Below are positions 45,620-58,810 of a stretch of 64,000 nucleotides of DNA, in pieces; within the stretch, counting starts at the first letter, position 1; each line of letters opens with the position of its first letter. Position numbers and translations under genes: made by a program. The notes beneath the pieces are model-generated. The model did not search any database. It had not been told where the DNA came from and saw only the letters and a program-made list of their open reading frames with translations. Source of the DNA: Atopsyche davidsoni. Its lineage: Eukaryota > Arthropoda > Insecta > Trichoptera > Hydrobiosidae. The stretch lies in the NCBI GenBank assembly GCA_022113835.1, contig JAILWY010000002.1, forward strand, positions 908,501 through 972,500. The letters run 5' to 3'.

Positions 45620-45850
45620 GTGCTCACCTGGCGAATAAAAAGATTAAATATCTCGATAGATCCCGGTGAGATCTTTACCGGCAAATAAAATCGCATTACA
45701 ATAAAATCGTAATAAAGAGAATTATCCCTCGTTCCTCCATTGTGCCTCATTCTGCCGCGTCTCCAGGCAAATAAGCCGATCTCATGAATTTGTGACTCCA
45801 GAATGTGACGAACCGGATATGTTAATATATTTGAAATTAAACGAAATTAC
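45620..45850. other. GC-rich block 35, AATAAA-rich candidate enhancer
   Basis: Many AATAAA words plus CCATTGT (45737-45743, Sox type) and GATCCCGGTGAGATC. No coding frame. Confidence 0.3.
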
Positions 45851-45891
45851 AATTTAAATACGTCCATTCCTCGATTTTGTGCGGTTTTTTC

Positions 45892-45927
<36 letters not shown>

Positions 45928-45929
45928 AT
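45892..45929. repeat. (AT)n-(GT)n microsatellite
   Basis: About ten AT units followed by about eight GT units, the same order as at 11972. Confidence 0.95.
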
Positions 45930-47143
45930 ACTAATAAGTTTAAAAAATTATATATAACTCTCTAAATGCGCATAATACCTGATCGTATTAGCCAATGGCC
46001 GCTTGTGCTTCAAAAATAATTTTTCAATGATTTTTCTTGTCATTTCATGTGTAATGTAATAAAATTATTGATGTATTTGCATTTAAGATGGCGGATACAA
46101 AAACAGACTGAATCATGAAGAGGTAATTCAAATTATCTGAAATCTCAAGGTTTATAGTACTCTTGTTTAAACTACCACAAAGCTGTTGCTTTTAAATATT
46201 TTGTTTACGTTTAAGTACCATATAATAAATATTCAAATTAATATTTTACATTGTTTTAGATAATTATTGAATTCAAATATGAAATATTCGTTAGGTTTGT
46301 TATATTCGTTTTGAGGTAACTTAAAATAAATTCTCATTCGAAGCACGTAGGCTTCGATATTAATTACATTTACTGGCGAGAAGTTAATTAAAAACTCACT
46401 TTTTTCATAAACATCTGACGTTTTCTATTTGCGGGTGTGTGTTTTTTTATCATTTGTCTATATTTTTAATCGGATTGGTTAAATATCGTGGTTTAATCAT
46501 GTTTGAAGCTGCATTTCGTAATATTGAATTATCTTAAAAACCCAGAAAACCCACTAGGTAGACCATTATAAAAACATAAAATATTCTATGGGTATACTAA
46601 TAATAAAAAATATATATGAAATTTTTTTTTTAACAATTAAATGAGTTTTTGGCTGTTTATTTACTTTTGATCGAATACCATTTGTTTTTTACATATTATT
46701 TAAATAAGTTTAATAAAATTTTAACCAATAAAACATCCTTTATTTAATCAAGGAATTTTTTTTATAAATTTGTTAAGTCAATAGCACCCGATATTGATAC
46801 TTATACTCCGATTTAAAAAAAAAATATTTATATTTTAAATTAAAACAAAACAAAGTTTAAAATTAACTATATTTACAGAAACGCACATATGTAGGCCGCG
46901 TCTGCATCAATAAAAAAATACTGGTAATATGACCCTTAAAATAAAATAGAATATCTCACTCTAACAAAGCTTTTTTAATAATAAAGACGTCTGATTAAAT
47001 TCGAAAATTTATTTATTCGCAGAAAATAGACAAAGTTCAAGTAGTTTTATTCAAATGTGCTCCTGGGTTTTGGCAGCTTGTGTTATAAGACGATCTCCGG
47101 ATTTCTTGGACGTTGAGGTTCGTATTTACCGACGTTTTTGTCC

Positions 47144-47150
<7 letters not shown>
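45930..47150. other. 1.2 kb AT-rich DNA
   Basis: Nothing recognised. Confidence 0.45.

Positions 47151-47178
<28 letters not shown>
47151..47178. repeat. (AT)n microsatellite beside mariner copy 2
   Basis: About 14 AT units; a TA-rich tract of this kind also follows the element on the right (47761-47780), which suggests insertion into TA repeats. Confidence 0.9.
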
Positions 47179-47182
<4 letters not shown>

Positions 47183-47190
47183 TTATATAT

Positions 47191-47759
47191 AGAGAATGTC
47201 CAAAGAGAGCATCAAGTATTTTATAGTTCATTAAAACAAAAACTACTAGCAATCAAGTTTTTTTTTATATTGTTGATTATAAGAATACAAAATGGAAAAT
47301 TATTTTAAAGAAATAATGTTATCCAAATGGAGACCGTTACGCTGCTGGCACTCTTATAATCTGGATCAAAGATTGCTGATAACACGCTGACACATAGCCC
47401 TCGATATTGCTGCCATTTCTGACCTGATGTTTTGTTTCAATTCCATTAGGTTCGTCGGATTATTCTCATAAACCCTACTTTTAAGGTATCCCCATACGAA
47501 ATAGTCAAGAGGGGTAAGGTCGGGGCTTCTGCGAGGCTAGTTGATGTTACCTGTACGTGAAATGACTTTATTAGGGAATAATTCGCTAACAGCTTCAATT
47601 GGTTGATTGGATGTATGTCAAATGGCTTCGTCTTGTTGGAACCACGTTTTTGAGCTGAAAGCTTGAAATTGCTGCAACTCTGGGCCCAAAAATTTTCACA
47701 GCATATCGCAATATCGGGTCACTATTCACATTCACCCGATACTCTTATTGGACACCCTG
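47191..47759 (-). mobile_element. Internally deleted mariner-like element, copy 2
   Basis: The + strand right end reads TTATTGGACACCCTG then TA; read on the minus strand the element starts CAGGGTGTCCAATAAGAG, a classic mariner terminus. The left end, AGAGAATGTCCAAAGAGAG, is the opposite terminus. Size (569 bp) and internal structure match copy 1. Confidence 0.85.
47300..47750 (-). pseudogene. Tc1/mariner transposase fragment, broken
   Basis: The same C-terminal region as the frame at 39843, but with in-frame stops: the W of the NWPPR stretch is TAG, and two more stops fall near the C-terminus (within SNLRFRLKE). The surviving codons QQD and YFVWGYLK confirm homology. Non-functional. Confidence 0.85.
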
Positions 47760-47799
47760 TATATATATATATGCATATATTTATTTATGAATCTATATG

Positions 47800-48178
47800 A
47801 GGTGTCTAAAATTGTGTTGACCTTATGAGCAGCACATTAAAACTTAGATTACTAGAAGCCAGAACAGGTGAGCTTATTACCTGGGTAGTCATGTGATTTC
47901 CAACTCACCTGGCTCGCGGATGCGGTACTTGAGTATCATTGCGAATTCCCCACTCGGTAGCGAGGACCGGCGACTATCAAGTTCTGCCAATAAGCGCTCG
48001 AATTTCTCGTGAACTGTTGATGCTTGCCCAACACACGGCACCAATTCCCAGAACCAATACCGAAGTGAGCATTACTTGCGACAACATGACCTCGGCTCGC
48101 CATCGCTGAAATGTGCATATTCCCTGCAACTTCTAGGAACTACTTGCATTTATGCTAATCAACATGAACACACCGTGT
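47800..48178. mobile_element. Possible TA-flanked element next to mariner copy 2
   Basis: GC-rich sequence bounded on the left by TGAGGTGTCTAAAATTGTGT after TA and on the right (minus strand) by CACGGTGTGTTCATG after TA. The end match is only GGTGT plus a loosely similar GTGTTGAC / ATGTTGAT segment. The minus frame 47936-48118 has no transposase motif. It could equally be a conserved non-coding block. ACACCGTGTAT recurs at 50103. Confidence 0.3.
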
Positions 48179-48299
48179 ATTCGCGTAAAACGCATTTTTA
48201 GAAGTATATTCTATATGTTGCTTATACCTTAAATCTTGTTATTAGCATTGAACATTTTTAAGTAGCTTGAATTGATTGATTCACACATAAAACGACAAG

Positions 48300-48720
48300 A
48301 GAAATCTTCTCACGACTCAGGTGGGTTACAAACGCCTCCGCGGTTATCGAAGTACAACAATCTCTGCCAACTGATCTAGTGTGACCCTGTTCTAGCTGTA
48401 CACCTAAAAAAATATTAAATTATTTTAACATACTCAATATACAAATTAAATTTTTATAGAAAAATTCTAAAGACAAACTATTTGGAATTTTAAATATTTA
48501 CACTTCAAATTTTAATCTTCACTTACACAGCTGAATCAACGTAAACAAGAAATTAATGATGCCATAGACAGCTTCATACTATTATAATGCGGAAAATGGC
48601 GAACGTAGACTATGACGTTAGTTATGCAAGGTTTACGCAGACCTGGTTTAGCATATGACTATGCATATCACAGGTGGTGTCGTACGTAAAATTCTCAAAT
48701 ATGCCTATTACTATTTAAAG
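48300..48720. other. GC-rich blocks 36 and 37
   Basis: One patch at 48300-48400 and another at 48560-48700 with ATATGACTATGCATAT. No frame or repeat. Confidence 0.25.
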
Positions 48721-49240
48721 ATGTTTGTATGGTATTGGAATAAGGAATACAAGGGAAACTCAGTGTTTTTAAAAGCGGTTATCTTAACGAACGAACAAAC
48801 ATATGAAAAATAATTATTTATTATTAACATTAACAAGAGCAGCTTCTTTCAAGTGAAGTAAAAATACATCAATTTTCAAAGTTAACCTACAGCTATAAAT
48901 AATAAAGTAATGAAATGTTCAGATAAAATATATTTTTTTTTAATATTTGTTATAAAAGTGTAAATGGAATAGAAATTAGAGCGAAGAATATAATATGTAG
49001 CCCATCATGTTAAAATATTAAGTTAAGAAAAACAAATTAGAGAAATCAACGAAATCATAGCATTTTAAAAAAAAATACTATTTTAAAACACGAGAAACAT
49101 TAGAATAATATTTTATATATTTCTTTTAAGAAATATAGAAAACAATGTTATAATTGATCTATCACAACAAAATGCTTTTATTTGTAAGTCCGATATTTTT
49201 TTTTGCGAATAGTTTGGTTTTAAAATTCACTAAAGTAAGT
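48721..49240. other. AT-rich non-coding DNA
   Basis: Nothing recognised. Confidence 0.45.
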
Positions 49241-49520
49241 AGTCTTGACATTTGACCAGTAAAGTTCTCAACTCTCGCCGTGCTCTTAGTTTATGACCGG
49301 GCAATATTGGCCCGAACACCTCGCATCGAGTCCACAGTTGACCGCGGCGGGCCGGGGCCGTGCCGGGGTCGTGCCGGGGTCGTGCCGGGGTCACGCAGCT
49401 CAATCAGGGCCGATCGCCAATAAACGAGAAACTGTCCATTGGGTCGGAGCCGACGTGATTGGACCCCGAAGCCGCGTTTGGAGGGGTGGTTTTCGTGATT
49501 ATTTCAGGTGGGATCAATTA
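49241..49520. other. GC-rich block 38, highest G+C in the window
   Basis: Holds the 11-mer array at 49351. A + frame across 49293-49634 is open partly because 11-mers and GC-rich DNA lack stops; its translation is G/R/P-rich and unrecognised. Confidence 0.35.
49351..49394 (+). repeat. Four tandem 11-mers, GCCGGGGTCGT
   Basis: Units at 49351, 49362, 49373 and 49384. The middle two are identical; the first (GCCGGGGCCGT) and last (GCCGGGGTCAC) differ slightly. Confidence 0.95.
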
Positions 49521-51950
49521 TGTACAAGTTGGTTTACAACCTCTTGGTACTTTTTTGCTGACCATGAGATCCCGTATTCAGATGAGAGTGAAATTAGAAT
49601 TTTCAACTTTTCGCTTTGTTCAAAATTAAAATGACATTTTAAATTTAAAAAAGTTTCTGAAAAACAACATAATTGTGACATTGAAAACATATCAACCAAA
49701 AAAAAAAAACCTAATGCTTATTTTTGTTTTCTTAGTATTTACCACGTATGTTTATATGCTTTATGTTGAGACTTATTTTAAAATGTCATGAGTTTTACAA
49801 CATCATTTGAAATTAGTCTGGCCTTAGGAATAAAAACATTTCAGTGTCAACAATCCTATTTTTCAGCTTTACACTTCTTAAAAAAAAATGGTAATATTCC
49901 AAAAAAATTTCGTGAGCGACAGATTTACAGTATTTTTTGATACCCTCTTAGCAATTTCATTAATAAAATAGAAATCAAACAATTTCGTCATATATTTTTA
50001 ATTATTTGTGATTACTAATCTATTAAGAAAAATGTTAAACATTAAAGTTCAGAGAGAATCCTAAAATTTCATTACTTTGCATTTTTGTATTTTGATTTTT
50101 GATACACCGTGTATAGACACAAAGTAGGTTTGTTTTGAGATATTTTTTGCATAAATCATTATTATAAAATATTCAAACTATATTAGTAAGAAAACACTTA
50201 AATTAACTGATATATATATATATAATATTTATTTCTAACCTTTACCACCAACGAATATAAAAAAATTGAATCCTGTTAATAAAACAAAAGTTTAATAGAC
50301 AATAAATTTTTGAACAAGCGATAAACAATCATTGTTAACATTTCAACAATATGTTAAAACTTAAACGTGTGCTTCCTTAATATATATTTAAATAAATTTT
50401 TAAAAAACTAATGCAAAATTAGGGAAATTTCTCAACCGAATACTCGGCAACGTGTTGAGACACCCACGTATTTTATTTAAATGAAGATTCCAACAGGTCG
50501 TTTCCAAAGGTCAAATGTGTACGGCGTATCTTAGAGCCACATCTTGGATGTCTGTTTTTTTTTTTTTTTACAAATTGTATACTTATTGAACATTTGCTAA
50601 TTGCGAATCATAAAATGAACTATTGTGAACGCTAAAATGTGAGCAAAGATCAAAAATTGAAAATGAAGAAATTCCAACAAACATCTAAGCAATATCCAAT
50701 GAAAACTTTTTTAGACACATCTTAATTAAATGGTTGAAATTCGGAATAATTAAATTATTCAATCATTTCAAATTCTTCGTATCAACAATAACAACCTATA
50801 AATTCTATGCAACAATAAATCTATATGAGTCTGTTTAATAAGTGGGATCACTTAAAACTCAAGGAAGAGATGTTTATTTTTATTAAAACTTGATTATCAT
50901 CCCTGGTTTACTCGCAATTAGTTAATAGTATCCCTTTATTTTGGATAGGCATAAGTAAATAACAGCCATTCGGTTGTCAACTGTGTCGCAACGTGTAAAT
51001 AAAAGTTAAGATAATATAAAAAAAAAAAAAATTAATGAATTATCATTTTATATTATAGTTTTCTAGGACATAATTTTTTGTCGATTACGATAAGCGTCAG
51101 TTTAGTGATAATGTATTAGGTATGAGGAAATCGTATTAAGCTTCGTAACTTTTTATACTAAAATACAACTCAAGTTAAAATAAATTTATCTACCATATAC
51201 AATTTTAAATGCAAGGTGTGAAATAAACATATTTAATTATTTTTGTATAATTACTGAATATTGGAGGCCGCAAGCGTGGGTAACTAGTGTGTAAATGGAT
51301 TTCTGTTCATATTATTTCTAATTATCTTTTGTCAGATTTTAAAAGACTGGTCAAAAAAATATATAGTTTATAAGCTGTCTATGCAAAATGACCTCGTGTT
51401 CACAAATGGAAGACGTTCAAGGCAACTAAACCTGGAAAAAAATGCTTACACCATACATATCTATTAATTTATCAGGCTGCAAAGAGAAGAAGCAGGTTAG
51501 CACATGGTTTGAAGCAATCAGAGACAAGTACGGTTGTTTCCGGTGATTTACGTCTCCGGCATTTCTGTCATTATCTTTAATGCAAAAAAGAATCCAAATC
51601 AAATAGTATAATACCATCTGAAGGAAAATACTTACTAACTTAATCTTACGTGGAACTCTGTTAATAGTTTTAAGTTTATTTCCAAACCACGAGACCACGA
51701 AACAATATAACCAATAGTATATAAAAACATTGTATTGCGCCTTAAAAGAAAAAAATATTTGTATTTGATACCATTATCTCCATCCATTTTATATACTTAA
51801 ACATAAATCACAGCCTCAGTTAAAATATAAAAGTGAACAAACCTGGCAATTCGTTTCTTCTTGTCCGAAGTTAATGTCAGCCACTCTCCCTTACATCACC
51901 GTATAAAATAAATTGCGGTTTTCTTATTTATTGCATCTGAAATTAAACAC
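49521..51950. other. 2.4 kb mostly AT-rich DNA
   Basis: Includes ATACACCGTGTATAGACA near 50102, a mariner-end-like palindromic word, and a slightly richer patch at 50410-50550. The minus frame 51426-51698 has no motif. Nothing else recognised. Confidence 0.4.
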
Positions 51951-51974
51951 AAACACACACACACACACACACAC

Positions 51975-52023
<49 letters not shown>
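51951..52023. repeat. (AC)n-(AT)n microsatellite
   Basis: About eleven AC units, then about 22 AT units. Confidence 0.95.
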
Positions 52024-52029
<6 letters not shown>

Positions 52030-52895
52030 TACTTGATCTAATACATCTAAGTTTATGTTTCATATGATTGGTGGATACGTATATAAAAATAATAAATATA
52101 AATATCGAGTTTTTTATTTATCGTATTTGTAATCGAGATTCGACACGTCGACCGATATTTTCGGTGTAATTAGCATTTTATTTTGATTAAACTAATTTAA
52201 ACGTCTTAATTTTGATTTTCATGGTATTTATGGTTTCCTGTTAATGGAATTTTTATTGAAGTTTAGAATCAGGAATTTCCAGATATACTGCTATGCCCAT
52301 GCTGTGATTTTTTTTTGATTTATGATATGATATAAATATATAATGGATTTAAAATGTTCAGAGTGTTATTAGTTTTTAGATAAAACAAGAATATAGTAAT
52401 ATTTGCATAGACCATAATATTTTAGTCACACCTGAAGCCAAATCTTCAAGTTCCCAGTAAGATTTGAACCTCCTGCTGTTGGCACCTTAATTATTTTGAG
52501 CACCATGCTCTTTTAACCGAAGGTAAATTCGAAAAGCTATCCACATTTCTGATACTTATGTACCATTGCTAGATAATTATATCAAACAAAAAAAATATCT
52601 TAGAATACAAATGTAGGTAAAAAAATATTCAGTTTATATTTACCGGACATTTATTCCCTTGGTACTTCTGTTCAATCTATTTTAAGAAAATCTGATGATT
52701 TTGATTTCTGGATGTTGAGCTGCTTAAAATTTACTTTTAAGGTTTCTCACAAGATAGGTTCTCTAACTTTAACTTCGAGACATTTTAAACCCGGGACTGG
52801 TTTTGGATTACAAGTTCGCTAGTCAAGGAAATAACAGTTATAAAAAATGACAGTATTTGGTTTGCGATAAAATACAATTATCAAAACAATTTGAT
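52024..52895. other. AT-rich DNA with a B-box-like relic
   Basis: Minus strand near 52455-52490: GGAGGTTCAAATCTTACTGG resembles a tRNA T-arm and acceptor end. No A box seen. Confidence 0.35.
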
Positions 52896-53180
52896 AAAAC
52901 GTAATAAGAATTATGCATGGCTCATTAATAATGAAGTATTTTTCACTCCAAAACGGCCGCTTCCTGTTCCACCGAAGCACAATAATTATAAAATCGGCTT
53001 CGGGCTGTGATTTTTTTAATAATAATATTCGTATTTTTGATGACTATATCTGTCTTGCATTGTTTAAAATTTTTAACGATATTATCTGCCTACGGCCATG
53101 CGGCGTTTGACGCATCATTCACGGAGATAAATCAGGAGACGAACAAAAGCTAATTTACGACGGAGGCATTTGATATACGA
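52896..53180. other. GC-rich block 39, candidate regulatory element
   Basis: Contains CCGCTTCCTGTTCC (ETS-type GCTTCCTG) near 52958 and TACGGCCATGCGGCGTTTGA near 53090. An ATTTGCAT octamer lies at 53188, just outside. Confidence 0.3.
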
Positions 53181-54045
53181 CTTTCAAATTTGCATAATTC
53201 CTTAAAAAAGACAATAATAACTAGTATTTTTTTAATAACAAAGTAATTAAAAATAACACCTGTGCGTGATTTATTGGATACAATTCGGTGTAGGCAGAGG
53301 TAGTAATTTGTTTCTAAACACGTCAATTTGATTGTAAGTATTGATTGTGGGTACAATATACAATAGGTGGTAAACAAAGAGAATATGTTAAGTTTAACAA
53401 GGAAAATCATAGAATTATAGTTAAATATGTATTGACAAGTTATCACAACAAAAATTAAATAAGTGATTAATTTTAAAGCAAGTCTGTTTCAAAACGATAT
53501 TTTTTTTTAATCTTACCGTATGTATTCTTTATTCGTTAATCTGATCCCATAGAATCACCTTTGTTATATCATGATGATATAAACACTTATCACATAAAAA
53601 CATACCTGAAAAGATTATTTAAAGAAATTTTTATATGATTAGTAATAAGAGTTTGGTGAGTACAATTCACGAGTTAAAATTAAAAAGTGATGTTTACAAG
53701 GGTGATAAAAGTCACTAAAGTCTTATTTATGAATCAGTGTGATAACAATGAAAAATTTATAAAAATTAATTTTATTTTTAATACAATATTATTTAACACT
53801 TTTTGATAAAAATAAGTACAATGAAATCAATATTATATTCGTAAAAATATTAATCATTTAAAAGGATTGGAAAAAATAGTACCTAATGGTTTTTGATACT
53901 ACTGCTGTTCATTTTTGAGACAAAATAAGCTTATTTATATATATTTTCAAAAAAGCACTGCTTTCTAACCGTTATTAAACCAGCAGGAATAAATTATATA
54001 AGAAATAAAAAATAGTATTGGAAAAACTTTAATTTGATTTTAAAA
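53181..54045. other. AT-rich non-coding DNA
   Basis: The minus frame 53150-53446 has no domain. Nothing else. Confidence 0.45.
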
Positions 54046-54430
54046 AACTATATATTGAATGCCTTCACCGTACGCCACTGGCAACAAACATCGAGTCAAG
54101 TATATTTATGTTAATACATCACAATTTCATCCTATACCTTGTTATATAATGGTGGGCATTGTAATGCGGCATGAAACGCATTACACTGCACGTATTTTAC
54201 ATAATATGGAAGCATTTACAAATGTCATTACCTGCGGTCGAAGAGGATGGAAGGCATCGTACTTCTCGTACTATCGGGGCGTTATGGAAATGATATTTCT
54301 CACATTATTGTACCATTAGAGCTGTTAAAAGAACCGTCCTGCATTCTTCCCTCGTAAAAAAACGTATAGAGATTATTTGGAATGAGATAATAAATTACCA
54401 ACGCGTATATAATGACTCTCAATTTAGATA
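54046..54430. other. GC-rich block 40 with an 86-codon + frame
   Basis: The frame 54059-54319 begins with ATG and has mixed composition (H, Y, M and R present) but no domain or splice context I can identify. Confidence 0.25.
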
Positions 54431-55070
54431 GTGATTTCCTTTATGCAAGTGCCGGTTTATTGTTTGTAATTTATAACACGACATCTAGACAAGATGTTAA
54501 CGCGCTACATCGTATTTGAATACAACATATATACATTTTTTTTTCTTCAATTATTTAAGGCCGTAAAAGAAGGTGTAAGAAGGTAAATAACAAGCTTGTG
54601 AATATCTTTAAATTAAACATTTTATCATTTAATCCCCTCAATGACCAAACAAATTTCCAAAATCTTAAAAAAATGCATGACTTTCTAACCACTTTACCTT
54701 ACAAAGTTATCTCAGTTTAAACATATCACAACCGTCATATCAAAATAATAACAAATATGAATCGCTAAAACGCTTGAAAATTGGCTTATTTTTTATTTGT
54801 GTGCACTTTTGCGTCTCAAGGGATTCATCAAGTAATTTAAAAGAAAACATTTAACGCCATATATGCCGATAATTTTATGCTTATTAAAATGCAGAAGTAG
54901 TCTCAAAAAAATTTTTTTTTTCTGGCTTTTCATAGTTGTTGTTGAAATATGAAGGCATACGAATTGAACCAGGTTAAATGAAATTAATACCTTAAAATTT
55001 ACATCAAATTTTAAGTAACTCAGGTTTCTGTTTTGCAATAAAAATTCATGTCAAATAAGCAAAGGCCATA
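54431..55070. other. AT-rich non-coding DNA
   Basis: Nothing recognised. Confidence 0.45.
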
Positions 55071-55425
55071 TTTAAGTATCTCTGAGGTAACCCTCGACAC
55101 GTAGGACGTCGGAACGTATTAACGTTTCAAAAAGTCAGTAAGAATTATTGTTATTTCATAAATCAATGAAACTACGCATCAAGTTTACACACTCGCCCGC
55201 GTGCCACAATATTTTGGCTTAAATTATAAAATAATATTGTAAAATATTCAGATGAATATTCAAATTGAAAACGTAACCTGGGACAAACAAATTTCTATAG
55301 TCGAGAATGTCGGCTCGCTTTAAAAGCGTAAAATTCACGGTGTTTTTTTCATTAGCCTCCTTGCGACCGGTTCGTAAGGGCAAATGTCGAAATAATCATT
55401 TTAATTTGTTGTATTGCTATTAAAA
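55071..55425. other. GC-rich block 41, candidate conserved non-coding element
   Basis: Two segments (55075-55225 and 55270-55390) around a TAT-rich centre. Includes CACTCGCCCGCGTGCCACAA and TTGCGACCGGTTCGTAAGGG. No frame. Confidence 0.3.
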
Positions 55426-55990
55426 ATAAATAAAATACCTAAATAATCACGTGTATATTTGCCCTTTTCGATGATGTAATTGTTTTTGAAAAGATTTTGT
55501 AATTATTCAAATAAATTTGAATTAATTTCGTATCAGGTTTTTTTACTGATTAGTAATTATATTACTTTTGAATTAATAAAATTACTGAAAAATATGAATA
55601 GCCTAATTCGTTTCAATTTCGTAGTTATTTTATCAAGAGCTATTCGAATAAAAATTTTTAATGGTATATATGTTAAAATATATTGGCGACCCAGTTCAAT
55701 TAAACTACAAGGTTTTTATGATTTAATTCATTTTTTTAATTGTGAATATTAACGCCTATTAAAAACTATTTCAAAATCGCTCACAACTAAAAATTCTGCT
55801 ATTTCTTAGACAATATATACTTGTTTAAATATGAAATAAAAAAATAAGGAGAGTCTGAGTAGGATTATAATATAAGCTTATTTGTATTAATGTAATATTT
55901 TTATTTTACCATTCCCAGATGCAAAATTTGGATTTTATTGAATGGGTAGTGTAATTATCCGTGGATATTTAATAATGGATCTATAAATAT
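55426..55990. other. AT-rich non-coding DNA
   Basis: The + frame 55480-55752 is I/N/F-rich noise. Confidence 0.45.
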
Positions 55991-55993
55991 AAT

Positions 55994-55997
<4 letters not shown>

Positions 55998-56069
<72 letters not shown>
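55998..56069. repeat. (AT)n microsatellite, longest in the window
   Basis: About 36 uninterrupted AT units. Confidence 0.95.
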
Positions 56070-56073
<4 letters not shown>

Positions 56074-56455
56074 TTTGAAAGAAGTAAAGAAAAGGATTTT
56101 TTAAATCACCATAAATAATTCCGATATATGCAAAAATACATAGAATTTAAAAAAAAAACTCGTTTCATATCTCCCGCCAGATTTCTGGTAAATTTACGAT
56201 ATCAGGTATTGAAAACAAATCAACGCTTGAAGTTCCATTTATTAATAAAAATAAAAATAAACATATATCACTAATTAACTATTAATTTTATCTTCGTACA
56301 AAACTATCTCGTGATTTGGAATCAATAAATTCAGATAAGTTACACGAAAACATTGTGAAAGATGTGTTTTTAATGACTTGATATTTACGCACAGATATAC
56401 TGTAAAAAATTATTGATGAAGTAATTTTATAGATGTTTTTATTTTTTTTCAAAAA

Positions 56456-56700
56456 TGTAATGTCCATTAAAAATTTTCACAGCTCTGCCGTAACCTCCCT
56501 GAATCGAATGGATGAATAATCGACCTTTGCTATTTACTTAGGGGTACTTTTCTATTCCAAGGGTGTGGGTGAGATAAAATGCCAGCTATCGGCTTTATAA
56601 TCATTTATTAAGCAACCATGGCGAGTTTAATCCTCGATCAATAAAGTGGCACTGCATGAGTTCGAATTCGCTATCATGAAAAAACTTTTCGATAATTTTT
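56456..56700. other. GC-richer block 42
   Basis: Contains CAAGGGTGTGGGTGAGATAA near 56558. No frame. Confidence 0.25.
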
Positions 56701-57990
56701 CTGGGAATCTTATGAATTGACCTATTTTCTCAAAATTGTATACACAGTAAACTTTTTTGGTTGAAGAGTATTAATATAGTATATTCAAATCAATATTAAT
56801 TGTTTTATTTTTAATTATGATTTATTTTTCTCTGCAGATATATTATATTTAGATGAAGGGTAGTAAACATTTCTGGCGTCTTGGGTTTTTTTCGTCGTTA
56901 AATCTTTTTTAGTTTCTGAACCTCAGAACTGGTAATATCTAAACTAACAATAAAACTCAGCTTTGTAAAGTTTCTTCCAAATATCGCCAACTTTTATTAG
57001 CATTTGTATGCGATGCAGAATTTCACGATTGAAGATGTCAAGGGCTTAATATAATGTAAAAAATATATGTATAATAAATCAGATTCTAATAGGAAAGGTC
57101 AATGTAAAAATTTATAGTATTATTGTGCATGAAAAAATTAGTTTTGCTCTACAACCGTATAGAATATAAATTAAGATTTAAACAAATATCAATATTTTTT
57201 ATGTGTTATAATAAAAAAGACGTCTACGATATATTTAGCGTTTATTTAAAAGAAAATAAAGTGTTTAAAATAAAATTTTGTACATTTGATATTTGTCCGT
57301 CATCTTATGTTATTTTTTATGTTTCAATATACCAAGAAACAGCCCAAATTAGGTGAGGTACAATGATTGATGGTAAAGAAAATAAATATATAGTTAAACA
57401 CCTTTCCATTGCGATAAGTAATATTAACAGACAGTTTTTATTTTAAAAATATGATGTAAACATTATAATTTTACAGACCCACATGTAGATCTCGACAACC
57501 TTTAGATTAGCAAAGATCTTTCATATATTTTTTGATATACTACTATATTTCACATAGTGTAAATAATCTTTTGCATGTGTTTTGAAATAAAATTTTATAA
57601 TAAATCACTCGACGATTAAATCATCACAAACTATTGTACAATTTTCTATAGATATACCGCACCACGAAAATTTAATAAAAATAATCTATCATTCTGTGTA
57701 AGGTGATGGAGCAATCTAAAAAATTGTTATTATTAATAATTAAATGAAGTAATGGAGCTATCTCGTTCCAAGGCATATTAAACATCGTTTTTTAAACATG
57801 CTTTCAGTAGAGTAAATATAAGGACTCACGACATTTACTTGCGTCTTTAAATAGCGTATAAAATAATTTAAAAAAATATATGATTGTCACAAAGAGAATT
57901 TGAAATATCGTGTATATCATAGTGCGACTAATAATTGTATAAAATCCAGAGCTGCGTGAGGCTGTATCGAATGAGAGACTTCTCGTCACG
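56701..57990. other. 1.3 kb AT-rich DNA
   Basis: Nothing recognised; short K/I/Y-rich frames only. Confidence 0.45.
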
Positions 57991-58165
57991 GATGATTAAT
58001 TAATTCAAGTCCAGATTTTCCAGAAGTTTCTGTCACCCTGTATATTAATTGGCCTCTCGGTAATTGCCCGCCGCCCCGGGCCCGAGAAAGTTAAATATTT
58101 TGTGTTTAGCGTCGATGCCTCAATAATAATTTATCGAGCTGCTCCGGGCTTTTGACAGCCAAATC
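57991..58165. other. GC-rich block 43, candidate regulatory element
   Basis: Has CCCGCCGCCCCGGGCCCGAG near 58067, a Meis/Hth-type TGACAG at 58153-58158 and a mariner-end-like TCACCCTGTATA near 58033. Confidence 0.3.
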
Positions 58166-58810
58166 GTAAAAATCAACGCATTTTAATGTATTTTTTAGCA
58201 ACCTACATAATTTCTTATGAAATATATTCTCCTTTAAATCCCATAATTTAATATATAAAGCTCCTTGTTGTATGTGCATTTGAACCTGTATATCACACTT
58301 GTATGAAAACTGCATTATTATGTCAAAATAATATAGGTACTAAAAAAGCGATTTCAGGAGATCAAAGATTATTTCGGTTTTATTCGACTTTTTACATTTC
58401 TCATATTTGAAAGCATTAAATCAAAACCAAATAAGATTATTTTTTTGAACTGATATTCCGCTATTCTTACTTTTGTCGAAAATATTGAATATACTTAAGC
58501 TTATCTATATTTTCAAAGTATTTTTCTGTAAAACTCCAATCCATGAGCGTATCATTTTAAGCCTTGTATGTATTATAATATGTAAGTCAGTCACTAAAAA
58601 CTGATTTATACTTGAAAGTCCGAAACGACAGATGGCATGACAAATTTTGTAATCTCCTACCCGTTTGGCTATTCACACTAGATGTTTAATTCGATAAAGT
58701 TTGATGAATAATACGTTTTTGAATATCTAAACTAAAAACATTAAATTCTTTTAATTTCTGTTTTATGGTACTGCATAATCAACACTAATCTGTTGAAAAC
58801 TCATCAGTAT

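Noticed and set aside
7031..53195. ATTTGCAT octamers (for example 7031, 11335, 37389, 41410, 46075, 52401, 53188) as evidence of POU-factor clustering.
   Set aside because: About ten on both strands is near what AT-rich DNA of this length gives by chance, and many lie outside GC blocks.
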